From assembly GCA_013349405.1 (NCBI GenBank), contig DUZS01000027.1, forward strand, positions 1 through 51,635: 51,635 nucleotides of DNA, read 5' to 3'. The translations under genes and the position numbers were made by a program. Positions 7,597 to 14,901 of this stretch are shown piece after piece (the stretch's first letter is position 1; every line of letters starts with the position of its first letter). A model generated the notes under the pieces. That model had not been told where the DNA came from. It saw only the letters and a list, made by a program, of their open reading frames with translations, and ran no database searches. Source of the stretch: Desulfuromonadales bacterium. Lineage in GTDB: Bacteria; Desulfobacterota; Desulfuromonadia; Geobacterales; Pseudopelobacteraceae.

Positions 7597-8508
7597 TTAC
7601 AGCGCAACCCGCGCCATATCAAGGGTTAGTCCCGCACAGGCGCAACATACTTTTGCGGCGAATTCCATATTCAAAGTATCCAGCGTGTCGGTTGGACGGT
7701 GATAATGTGGACTGCGGAAATTGGTGGTATCAGTTACCATAATCGCTTTGAACCCTTCGTCCCAAAAGGGGGCATGATCCGAGCGGCGACTGTCCGGAAG
7801 TAGTTCGCCATTGCCGGGTACTGCCAACTCTGCAAAAGGAAGATCGACCCCATAACGCTCCACTGCCAGTGCAAAACCATCTATCAGTTTCTTTGATCGC
7901 TCGTTCCCCACTATCGCGATAAAATTACCAACCTCGGGAATTAACACCGGCACCCCGGCAGGTTTGGTCTGTACGACATTCTCTCCGGCATAGGCAACCG
8001 ATTCGAGCACCAGCACGCCTTCGATGTCCCAGCCGTTTTCACGTGCATGAAGTGCCAGAGCCCGACTTCCCCGCGTTCCGGAACAGGGCTTGTTGTCATG
8101 TTCATTTTCTTCGAGACTTACGCCGATAAAATGGAGTGTCCGCTCAAACGTGAACCGTGCCAGTACCCGGGCGATCTCCAGCATCACTGCCACCCCGCTG
8201 GCATTATCATCAGCACCCGGCGATCCGGCCACCGTATCGTAGTGAGCAAGGACGACAACCCTCTCGTGGGGAATGTGACAGCCTCGCTTTGTGGCAATAA
8301 CGTTCCGGAAAAGGCGACCGTTATCCGGGAAGCTGTGATCAGCAACATCGTAGTCAAGCGAGCGGAATACGTCAGATATGTAATCGGCAGCCAGTTCTAA
8401 AGCCTTTGGTGCCGCCAGCGGATGCCGCACCCCTTCCAGCGCCTCGATGTGGTTGCGGATATGGTCAGGAGAAATTTCATTTTTTAAAAAGTCATCTGAA
8501 TCCATCAT
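7597..8508 (-). CDS. M28 family zinc aminopeptidase
   Basis: 303 residues. The metal-binding set of M28 peptidases is visible: His and Asp in LAHYDTVAG, Asp in GADDNASG, catalytic Glu pair in SLEENEHD, a further acidic ligand around LESVAY, and the final His in SPHYHRPTDT. There is no signal peptide, so it is probably cytoplasmic. Start: two adjacent ATGs at 8503-8508 share an AAGGAAT ribosome site. It is the first gene of a likely operon with a hydrolase and a CorA-like transporter. Relatives include aminopeptidases and glutaminyl cyclases; aminopeptidase is the default reading. Confidence 0.85.
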   Translation of the reverse strand: MMDSDDFLKNEISPDHIRNHIEALEGVRHPLAAPKALELAADYISDVFRSLDYDVADHSFPDNGRLFRNVIATKRGCHIPHERVVVLAHYDTVAGSPGADDNASGVAVMLEIARVLARFTFERTLHFIGVSLEENEHDNKPCSGTRGSRALALHARENGWDIEGVLVLESVAYAGENVVQTKPAGVPVLIPEVGNFIAIVGNERSKKLIDGFALAVERYGVDLPFAELAVPGNGELLPDSRRSDHAPFWDEGFKAIMVTDTTNFRSPHYHRPTDTLDTLNMEFAAKVCCACAGLTLDMARVAL

Positions 8509-8588
8509 ATTAATTCCTTAAGCGGGCGGTTTCTGCTGTCGATGTTATGTTGGCACGATTGAGTGCTCGGACAATTCTAACCGAAGAT

Positions 8589-8628
8589 TGTAACGGACAT
8601 GCGTCCACTATGTAAAAGTTGTGTTACG
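8589..8628 (-). promoter_or_regulatory. Four phased Pho half-sites upstream of the M28 peptidase operon
   Basis: Half-sites TGTAACG (8589), TGCGTCC (8600), TGTAAAA (8611) and TGTTACG (8622) start at exact 11-bp steps. They lie 80-120 bp upstream of the M28 start. Confidence 0.6.
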
Positions 8629-8727
8629 TTTTGCTGTAATTAATACATCTTAACTTGAATGCTGTGTAATATGATGGTGGGCTGACGGTAAACGCAACAC
8701 CTGGGGATCATACCTGCGGTATTCAAA

Positions 8728-9942
8728 TCAATACAAAAATCCGAAGATCCAGAGAGGTAGCTTGTTCTTGAAACCGACCTCGATATCATCTGCCACCACA
8801 AAGGCATCTGCTACCCCGCTAATCTGTTTGAAACCTTTCTTTTTGCCCCCTACTTCAAAAGTATGCTGACCATTGACTATAAAATCACCGCTACCGGCAA
8901 GCTCGACAGTATTATCCAGCATATTCGGATGGATACTCTGTGCATTACGCAGCTGATTAACGAAAAAAAGCTCCCGGAGCGTACCGGTATTTATCTGGTC
9001 GGCAATGGCGTACATCACGTTACTGTTTTCCAGTAGAATCTTTTCGGGCTTGTTCAGCACCTCATACCCTCTCCCTTGGGAGCGTACGAGATTAAGTAAC
9101 TTTGCATCCTGAAGTTTTTCAAGATACTCGTACAGCGAAGGACGGGAAATTTCGGTAGCTTCCGCCAGTTTGGCAATGTTGGGAACAAACGGCACGCTGG
9201 TAGCCAACAGATAGAGCAGCTTCTTGATCTTGGATATCTGTCGAGGCTCAATCCGATTGACGAAGGGCAGGTCTACCTCAAGAATGTGGTTGATGATTTC
9301 ACGAACCTTGAATGTGTAGAGCGCTTCTCCTTCGAGAAAAAAAGGATAATAGCCGAATTGCAGATAATCCCGAAACTCTTTCAGTATTTTGAACCCCCGA
9401 CACAGATTGTTAGCGATCTGCTGGTGGTTGGCTATGATCGTTTCAAGCGGGTATGGCGACTGCTCGGTCGCATGGGTGAAATTGATATATTCTCGAAATG
9501 AAAGCCCGTGGAGGTTGTAGATGATGGCTCGTCTGCTCAAATCACCTTTCTGTTTGGCAATCTGCAGCAGGCTCGACCCGGAAAAAACCACCTTTAAATC
9601 CGGCAGCGAATCGTAGATTGATTTTATATGAATTGACCAGTCCGGATACTTGTGGATTTCATCGATAAAAAGAGCTTTTCCGCCGAACTGCTGAAACTCT
9701 CTGGCAAATTCAAACAGATTGTGAGCCTGAAAATAGGGACTGTCTACCGAGACATACAACCCCGTGCCGCCTTCGCGATACATCTCCTTGACATGCTGGA
9801 GCAGCATGGTTGTTTTTCCGGTACCTCGCGCCCCGAGTATTCCAATACAACGACTGTTCCAGTCAATGAGAGAGTAGAGATACCGCCGTGTCGGGATTAC
9901 GGAATCAATAAGCCGCTGCTGCTCACGAAACAAATTTTCCAT
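8728..9942 (-). CDS. DUF4143/AAA_14 family ATPase
   Basis: 404 residues. N-terminal AAA_14 ATPase with Walker A GARGTGKTT (about 37-45), Walker B ALFIDEIHKYPDW and sensor VVFSGSS. A winged-helix region follows (about 245-310, EATEISRPSLYEYLEKLQDAKLL), then a C-terminal DUF4143 domain of nuclease fold (FFVNQLRNA, GSGDFIVNG, FEVGGKKKG). These proteins are widespread and of unclear role, possibly defence- or toxin-related. It is monocistronic, with a perfect 13-bp inverted repeat 12 bp before its start that suggests autoregulation. Confidence 0.82.
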   Translation of the reverse strand: MENLFREQQRLIDSVIPTRRYLYSLIDWNSRCIGILGARGTGKTTMLLQHVKEMYREGGTGLYVSVDSPYFQAHNLFEFAREFQQFGGKALFIDEIHKYPDWSIHIKSIYDSLPDLKVVFSGSSLLQIAKQKGDLSRRAIIYNLHGLSFREYINFTHATEQSPYPLETIIANHQQIANNLCRGFKILKEFRDYLQFGYYPFFLEGEALYTFKVREIINHILEVDLPFVNRIEPRQISKIKKLLYLLATSVPFVPNIAKLAEATEISRPSLYEYLEKLQDAKLLNLVRSQGRGYEVLNKPEKILLENSNVMYAIADQINTGTLRELFFVNQLRNAQSIHPNMLDNTVELAGSGDFIVNGQHTFEVGGKKKGFKQISGVADAFVVADDIEVGFKNKLPLWIFGFLY

Positions 9943-9953
9943 TACCTTACCTC

Positions 9954-9985
9954 ACTTTTATGTAAATAGTATTTTACATAAAAGT
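9954..9985. promoter_or_regulatory. Perfect inverted repeat, likely operator of the DUF4143 ATPase gene
   Basis: Arm ACTTTTATGTAAA (9954-9966) and its exact reverse complement (9973-9985) are separated by 6 bp, immediately upstream of the start codon at 9942. Too AT-rich for a terminator; it suits a dimeric repressor site. Confidence 0.55.
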
Positions 9986-10010
9986 TGCAATAGTGCAATT
10001 TATATTTTAC

Positions 10011-10127
10011 AAAGCTTATGACGAGCGAATTCTCGGCAGCGGTGAAATTGAATAGAGATTGTGGCGGGAGACGGAGTCCGATGAAATCCACGTCCCGAAA
10101 AAATCACTTGATGAGATGATGCAATGA
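10011..10127 (+). pseudogene. C-terminal relic of a transposase (REP-associated/IS200-like)
   Basis: One frame reads KAYDERILGSGEIE then a stop; the adjacent frame continues RLWRETESDEIHVPKKSLDEMMQ then a stop. DERILGSG is a pattern I associate with the C-terminus of REP-associated tyrosine transposases, so this is probably the frameshifted tail of one. The rest of 9986-10265 shows no other gene. Confidence 0.35.
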
Positions 10128-10265
10128 TTCGCTAATACAAAGTTTTTATTATTCCGCACACTGTTCTGACCATTTGACTATTAGAGGCTCAACCATGTAG
10201 GAACGGTAGATACATAAACTATCCCCGAAATTATCGAGAACTTAAAACAAAGGAGGGAACGAACC

Positions 10266-10850
10266 ATGTCAGAAGTTGAACTCCCTAATCCGGAAGAACT
10301 TGAAGAGCATAAAAAAGATACCTTCTCAAAACGGGTAGCCCTCTGTACGGCTTTTTTTGCCGTGATTCTGGCGATTACGTCGCTGGGCGGCAGCAACACA
10401 GCCAAGGAGATGATGCTTTCGCAGCAGCAGTCATCCAACCAGTGGGCTTTTTACCAGTCCAAGGTTATGCGCGAACACCTCTACAAACTGGAGGCCCAGC
10501 GCAGCGAGGCGTCGCTGGCGGAGCGCGGCGCAACCATGAACAGTCAGGCGCGGGAGCTTTATGAGAATAACCGCGAGCGTTATGCTGACGAATCAAGACG
10601 CTATGCCTCAGAAAAACTGGAAATCGAGCAAAATGCCAAAAAACTGGAGGACCAGCGGGATACAGGACTTGCCAAGGATCCCTACTTTGATTATGCCGAG
10701 GTGTTGCTGCAGATCGCCATTGTGATGGCCTCCATTTCGATCCTGTCGGGATCGCGTCCCGTGTTCTGGGTTTCAATCGCATGCGCCATAACGGGTACCT
10801 TTCTCTGCATGAACGGTTATCTGTTGCTGGTGAAGCTCCCCTTCATGTAA
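10266..10850 (+). CDS. DUF4337 family membrane protein
   Basis: 194 residues with an aggaggg ribosome site. Layout: short acidic N-terminus, TM1 (about 25-42, ALCTAFFAVILAITSLGG), a long charged coiled coil (60-140) with SQQQSSNQWAFYQSKVMREHLYKLEAQR, then two TM helices (about 145-165 and 170-190). The N..W.FYQ.K motif after TM1 is the DUF4337 hallmark. Function unknown. Convergent with the cyclic-nucleotide-binding gene. Confidence 0.8.
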   Translation: MSEVELPNPEELEEHKKDTFSKRVALCTAFFAVILAITSLGGSNTAKEMMLSQQQSSNQWAFYQSKVMREHLYKLEAQRSEASLAERGATMNSQARELYENNRERYADESRRYASEKLEIEQNAKKLEDQRDTGLAKDPYFDYAEVLLQIAIVMASISILSGSRPVFWVSIACAITGTFLCMNGYLLLVKLPFM

Positions 10851-10868
10851 AAGGATTGAGTCATACAA

Positions 10869-11219
10869 TCAATGTTTGTTTATAATTTCAACGTTTCTGC
10901 GCAGACGATCCGCCATCACACGCATCACCTCAAGAGCGAAAAAAGGAGTTTGCTGGACAAGCAGCGTGAACCGGTTTTCAGAGATCGGAACAAGCTGACA
11001 ATCGGTTGCTGCAACAACTGAGGCGCTGCGGGGTTTGTTGTCAATCAGTGCCATTTCGCCAAAAATACCGCCAGGAACTACGCGCTCGAGGACTTTCCCG
11101 GCAACCAGAATATCAACCTCCCCCTCTTTGACTACGTAGGCCAATTCTCCTGCATCCCCTGCATTAAAAATTGCTTCCCCCTGTTTAAATGACTCATAGT
11201 CGGTCGAATTGTTAAACAA
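10869..11219 (-). CDS. Stand-alone cyclic-nucleotide-binding (CAP_ED) domain protein
   Basis: 116 residues from a TTG start (11217-11219) with AGGA upstream. It is just one cNMP-binding fold: FKQGEAIFNAGD, YVVKEGEVDILV, PGGIFGEMALIDNKPRSASVVA (the phosphate-binding cassette with Arg-Ser-Ala) and a closing helix. No DNA-binding or enzymatic domain is attached, so it would act on a partner. The conserved cassette suggests nucleotide binding. It follows the phospholipase C-like gene by 147 bp, but a triple Pho box in that gap gives it its own promoter. Confidence 0.82.
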   Translation of the reverse strand: MFNNSTDYESFKQGEAIFNAGDAGELAYVVKEGEVDILVAGKVLERVVPGGIFGEMALIDNKPRSASVVAATDCQLVPISENRFTLLVQQTPFFALEVMRVMADRLRRNVEIINKH

Positions 11220-11312
11220 GTTTATTTTTCCTATAGCAAGCTCCTGTTATTCATGAAGATTTAAAATGTATATTCGACTACACAAATCAGTAATCAGAAT
11301 CAAGTATAATTG

Positions 11313-11356
11313 TGGTTGAAATCAACTTGTTACTCATCTGTCACGCAATCGCAACA
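11313..11356 (-). promoter_or_regulatory. Triple Pho box and -10 for the cyclic-nucleotide-binding gene
   Basis: Half-sites TGTTACT (11328), TGTCACG (11339) and CGCAACA (11350) are phased at 11 bp. Read on the minus strand, a -10-like TATACT (11313-11318) follows 9 bp after the box. Confidence 0.65.
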
Positions 11357-11365
11357 GTTAAGACG

Positions 11366-12304
11366 TCACTCCCAGAACACCAGCCTGCCCTGCCCGTCAT
11401 GCCCGGTGTCCAGATTCCAGTTTCCAAATTGAGGCGTATGATCAGAACCAGGTGAACAGACGGCCTGTGCCACACGATTCCAAACTTCAGCAACAGCATC
11501 TGCTGCATGGTCAAAGACATCGTCATAGTCAATATGGTACGGTTTTTCTGACGGTACCACCTGATTTGCGACAAATTGGCGACCAACATTTTTGTAGGCG
11601 GGATACATCAGACCGACACGTTCGGAGATTCTGCCGGCAAGCGGAAACAGCCGTACCTGGCTGTCTCGACACTGATCAACCGTGGCGACGAAATTCCGGT
11701 GCCATGCGCTGCAATCGGGAGGGAGTGCAGCGAACAATTGGGGATGAACTTCTTCGAGCATATCTTCCCAGAGCGTTACAATTTCGTAGTCCAATGCTGT
11801 TCTGTCATAGGCATTACCGCAGCGCAGTACGGCCTGAGCATATTCGTCCGACTCCCCGATTTCTCCCAGACTCATTCTGCGGTAGATGAAACTGTCCTGG
11901 TGCATTTCACAGATGCGATGGTGACGCTGGTTAGTAGCATAGGCACCAACTTTGGCCTGAACAATTGGATGGATAGTCACATCGGCAGCAACGTGAGAAG
12001 CATATCCGAGCAACCACGCCATCTGCTTGTTACGAGTGGGGCCGTCCGCCTCTCTGACATGTCTGATGCCGCTTGCCAGCATTTCGCAGGCCCGTGTGCA
12101 GTGCATGGCATCAGCCCACCCGGAAGCATTGCTGTCTGCCGGGGCAAGATTGGGATAATCGGGGCTGACGGCGCCCAGCAGACAATAGGAAAAATACTGT
12201 TCCAGTGCTGCGGCAGCCCCTGATGCCGCCGGGAAGATTTTTTCAAATCTCCCTGATGAGCGCAGTTCATATAACAGTGTAAGATGTGCGTACGGTCCCG
12301 GCAT
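11366..12304 (-). CDS. Zinc-dependent phospholipase C family protein
   Basis: 312 residues, AGGAGGG ribosome site. Matches the bacterial zinc-dependent phospholipase C family (PF00882): MPGPYAH at the N-terminus, LGAVSPDYPN, and AWLLGYASHVAADVTIHPIV, in which His and Asp ligands of the tri-zinc site lie, with further His residues in RHHRICEMH. There is no signal peptide, so it may act on the inner leaflet or only share the fold. It is the last gene of a tight operon with a phosphatidylserine decarboxylase and an Lgt-like protein, which supports a role in lipid head-group removal. In phosphate-starved bacteria, phospholipase C action yields diacylglycerol for glycolipid synthesis; here that role is inferred. 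Confidence 0.78.
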   Translation of the reverse strand: MPGPYAHLTLLYELRSSGRFEKIFPAASGAAAALEQYFSYCLLGAVSPDYPNLAPADSNASGWADAMHCTRACEMLASGIRHVREADGPTRNKQMAWLLGYASHVAADVTIHPIVQAKVGAYATNQRHHRICEMHQDSFIYRRMSLGEIGESDEYAQAVLRCGNAYDRTALDYEIVTLWEDMLEEVHPQLFAALPPDCSAWHRNFVATVDQCRDSQVRLFPLAGRISERVGLMYPAYKNVGRQFVANQVVPSEKPYHIDYDDVFDHAADAVAEVWNRVAQAVCSPGSDHTPQFGNWNLDTGHDGQGRLVFWE

Positions 12305-12315
12305 TCAAGACCCTC

Positions 12316-12858
12316 CTATTTTTTAACGCGGTCGACAAGATTCCCTGTCCAGGAGCGCTGTGAAGAATCCTTGCATGCAGTGACCCGCAGAACTCCATAG
12401 CCGAGCATCATAACCGGAACGACAGTGAGCAGCCAGGCAGCCAGCGATGCGAAGGTGATCCATCCCAGAAGGTGTAACGATGATAACGGACGGTGCATCA
12501 GTGTCGCCAGCAGCTGGGACGGTAGTGGCGGCCCCCAGGGAAACAGCCAGATTCCCAGTTTGAAAAAAGGGAACAAAAGAACCAGTTGCAGCGGATAGAA
12601 GAGATAATTGATTGTCTGGAGTACGACATGGTTGAGTTTCAAGGTATGGGCCACGATCAGGCAGATCAGCGTAGTCCCCCACAGCAGCGGCAAAATCCCG
12701 AGCGCGGTTCCGATACAGAGGGTCTGGGCTAATTTTTTCGGGGTCAATCCGGTGGACACAATTAACTGCAAACGCTTTACTAGCGGAGAGGAAATCCGCA
12801 GCCAGAGCAGACGCAACGGCCCTGATGGTGATGAGTCAGATACGGTCATGATGAACAT
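12316..12858 (-). CDS. DUF2062 family membrane protein
   Basis: 180 residues (Met4 at 12849 is an equally possible start, as neither has a clear ribosome site). Typical DUF2062 pattern: a short cytoplasmic segment, then TM helices with GTALGILPLLWGTTLICLI and NYLFYPLQLVLLFPFFKLGIWL, and a last TM at about 130-160. Function unknown; the family is often near glycosyltransferase and lipid genes. Its start overlaps the Lgt-like gene by about 20 bp and its stop is 11 bp before the phospholipase C-like gene, so it is firmly inside the operon. Confidence 0.78.
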   Translation of the reverse strand: MFIMTVSDSSPSGPLRLLWLRISSPLVKRLQLIVSTGLTPKKLAQTLCIGTALGILPLLWGTTLICLIVAHTLKLNHVVLQTINYLFYPLQLVLLFPFFKLGIWLFPWGPPLPSQLLATLMHRPLSSLHLLGWITFASLAAWLLTVVPVMMLGYGVLRVTACKDSSQRSWTGNLVDRVKK

Positions 12859-13888
12859 GAAAACTGAGTGTGGCGCCGGTTACCGTGCTGCGCCCCGTGT
12901 AAAAGAAGAGCAGTATCCATATGCCCTGCAGAAACAGAATCAGCTCGGGTCGCCAGAGGCTTTTCAAACCGGCTGAAAGATCTGGCAGTCCATTTGGCTC
13001 ATACGCGAGCAAAAAAGCCGCCGCAATAGCATAGAATACCCCGGCAATGCCCATAACCTGATACGCGGAAATGCGCCCTTCGCCGCGAAAGTCGGCCCGC
13101 AGCGTTTCGGAAAAGGAGCGCCACCCCTGGGTGACGATTGTCGCCAGCAGAAACGCAGCCGTTTGATGCGACGCGAGGTACAAAGCGGCGGCTGTCAGTC
13201 CGCAGAGTGAATAGAGCACCGCTGTTACTGCCTGAATGGGGATCACCTCGGTTGCCTCCAGACCACCGGCGTAGGCTATTTTTTTGGTACTGCCGGAAAA
13301 AACGAAGCTGCGTCCTGTAAACAGTTTTTTGAGCAGAGCGGAACTGTCCGCAAGCGGTTTTCCATAGCAACAGCCGAAGCTGATGCAGGCCATACGCCCC
13401 AATCCTTCACCAAATGCATAGGCAATGGCGATGGCAGCGTAGGCAGATCGTATCGGAATATGAAATGCGAGTTGTGCACCGACCGTACGATTAATCAGCA
13501 GTATCACGAACGGTGTAATGATAATGCCAACGAATACCGCCCCGCCAACCGTGAAGGTATGCGACTTCTTTTCCACAATCCGTGCCACGAGGCGCGATGC
13601 CGGTACGCAGCAGCAGAGCATGGCTGCCGCCAGAATGGCCGTACCGAGCGGCGGAACGCCGACTGACCCAAGCAGTACCAGGAGTACCGTCACCGCCACC
13701 AGATAGGCATTGGCGGTCAACAGTCCGTACCAGGTGAAATTGACCCCCTGCCAGCAGCCCTGTTCTGTTTTTGCTACCGGCATCGAGGCGACAACCTGCC
13801 ACCTCTCACCCGGAAGGACCCTGAAACCCCACCAGAAGTAGGCACTCAGAGTAATAACTGCAGCAAGCAGGATCATGGTAACGATCAT
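12836..13888 (-). CDS. Lgt-like (prolipoprotein diacylglyceryl transferase family) membrane protein
   Basis: 350 residues with about eight TM helices. The family signature region appears as GEGLGRMACISFGCCYGKP in place of the Lgt GR-G-N-F signature, with IPIQAVTAVLYSL at the position of the HPTQLYE motif and FRGEGRISAYQ near the end. So the fold is Lgt-like, but the Asn and the N-G-E pattern of true Lgt are replaced and three Cys are added. It is more likely a diverged transferase acting on a diacylglycerol or lipid head group than the housekeeping Lgt. The start ATG overlaps the psd stop (ATGA) with a GGGAGG ribosome site. Confidence 0.72.
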   Translation of the reverse strand: MIVTMILLAAVITLSAYFWWGFRVLPGERWQVVASMPVAKTEQGCWQGVNFTWYGLLTANAYLVAVTVLLVLLGSVGVPPLGTAILAAAMLCCCVPASRLVARIVEKKSHTFTVGGAVFVGIIITPFVILLINRTVGAQLAFHIPIRSAYAAIAIAYAFGEGLGRMACISFGCCYGKPLADSSALLKKLFTGRSFVFSGSTKKIAYAGGLEATEVIPIQAVTAVLYSLCGLTAAALYLASHQTAAFLLATIVTQGWRSFSETLRADFRGEGRISAYQVMGIAGVFYAIAAAFLLAYEPNGLPDLSAGLKSLWRPELILFLQGIWILLFFYTGRSTVTGATLSFHVHHDRI

Positions 13889-14901
13889 TGTGGCCTCCCT
13901 GATTCCGAATATGCTCGCGCCGTACCAAGCAGTGACCTGAGCCGGATATCCGTTTCCACCAGCGGTTTCTGAAATCCTTGCGTGAAGCGGCTGACCACGT
14001 CGGTCCGGCGCATGTTGTCGAGAAGGTCCCCGGCAAACGAAATCCGCCCTTCCTGAAAGATAAGTATGTCGGTGCTGCTTCCGGGCCGGTAGAGGCTTTT
14101 CGGCTGTCCTTTCTGCAGAAACATGCCGCGCGCTATCTGTTGAGGGGCGTCATATCCTTCCGCGCTATAGGCCTGTACGATGTCTCCGATCATCAGAGCC
14201 ACGACCTCGATCATCGCCACCAGCCCGACGCCGGTGCCACCCGACACATCCGTGTCAATAATCGTCACTACCCGCTTGTTTTTTGAATAAGGCGTAGCAA
14301 CAGCAATGACGGCTGTCGGATTGCAGGAATGATAGTCTCCGTCGATAGCATAGAAATCGATTACCTGTCCGGCCACCGGAGTGTGATTGTAGTGGTATTT
14401 ATCAGGTGTCAGGCGAAAGACGGCAAAATCCCCACCGGCAAAAGCGCCATGCCAGATCGTATTTCCGCATCCGAGCAACTCCTCAAAGGAGAAAAATTTC
14501 TCTTTCAGAAATACCAGCGAGGCCTTGTGGAGCGATCCCACCAGAACCCGCGCATCGGCAGGAGAAACAACCACGCCGGATTCCGTCGGCATTGGCCGGC
14601 ACTCGGAGTAGCGAATCCTCCGTTCAAAAATCTTGCGGGGCGTATTCAACTCTCCGGGCGGATCGAGACATTCGCTCAGGTCGATGCCGCACCTGGCCAG
14701 AAAATCACTTTTAGAACGTACCGGGCGGTCAAAATTGACCATCCCCAGAATATGCGACGACCAGCTGCTCGTTAATACCCTGAACAGGGCGGCAGTATTT
14801 TCGCGCAGACCATGATAGAGCAGTCGGACCATCCGGTCTCCGAGCAGACGTTCTGTAACGACTCTGCCGCTATCCCGTTCGATAAACTGGTGCTGTATCA
14901 T
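13885..14901 (-). CDS. psd: Phosphatidylserine decarboxylase family protein
   Basis: 338 residues, strong AAGGAGCG ribosome site. Family marks in order: VVSPADARVLVGS (the SP-x-D-G/A motif), KEKFFSFEELLG, HYNHTPVAGQV (His of the catalytic set), and Gly-Ser-Ser-Thr in LYRPGSSTDIL, the LGST-like site where the proenzyme is cleaved to form the pyruvoyl group. The needed residues are present, so it could be active, converting phosphatidylserine to phosphatidylethanolamine or acting on a related substrate. It is longer than type-II Psd and overlaps the 814-residue gene by 32 bp. A separate housekeeping psd probably exists elsewhere. Confidence 0.85.
   Translation of the reverse strand: MIQHQFIERDSGRVVTERLLGDRMVRLLYHGLRENTAALFRVLTSSWSSHILGMVNFDRPVRSKSDFLARCGIDLSECLDPPGELNTPRKIFERRIRYSECRPMPTESGVVVSPADARVLVGSLHKASLVFLKEKFFSFEELLGCGNTIWHGAFAGGDFAVFRLTPDKYHYNHTPVAGQVIDFYAIDGDYHSCNPTAVIAVATPYSKNKRVVTIIDTDVSGGTGVGLVAMIEVVALMIGDIVQAYSAEGYDAPQQIARGMFLQKGQPKSLYRPGSSTDILIFQEGRISFAGDLLDNMRRTDVVSRFTQGFQKPLVETDIRLRSLLGTARAYSESGRPQ

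Noticed and set aside
11576..12223. Plus-strand frame of 215 codons opposite the phospholipase C-like gene
   Set aside because: Antisense shadow without ribosome site; the minus strand carries the family motifs.
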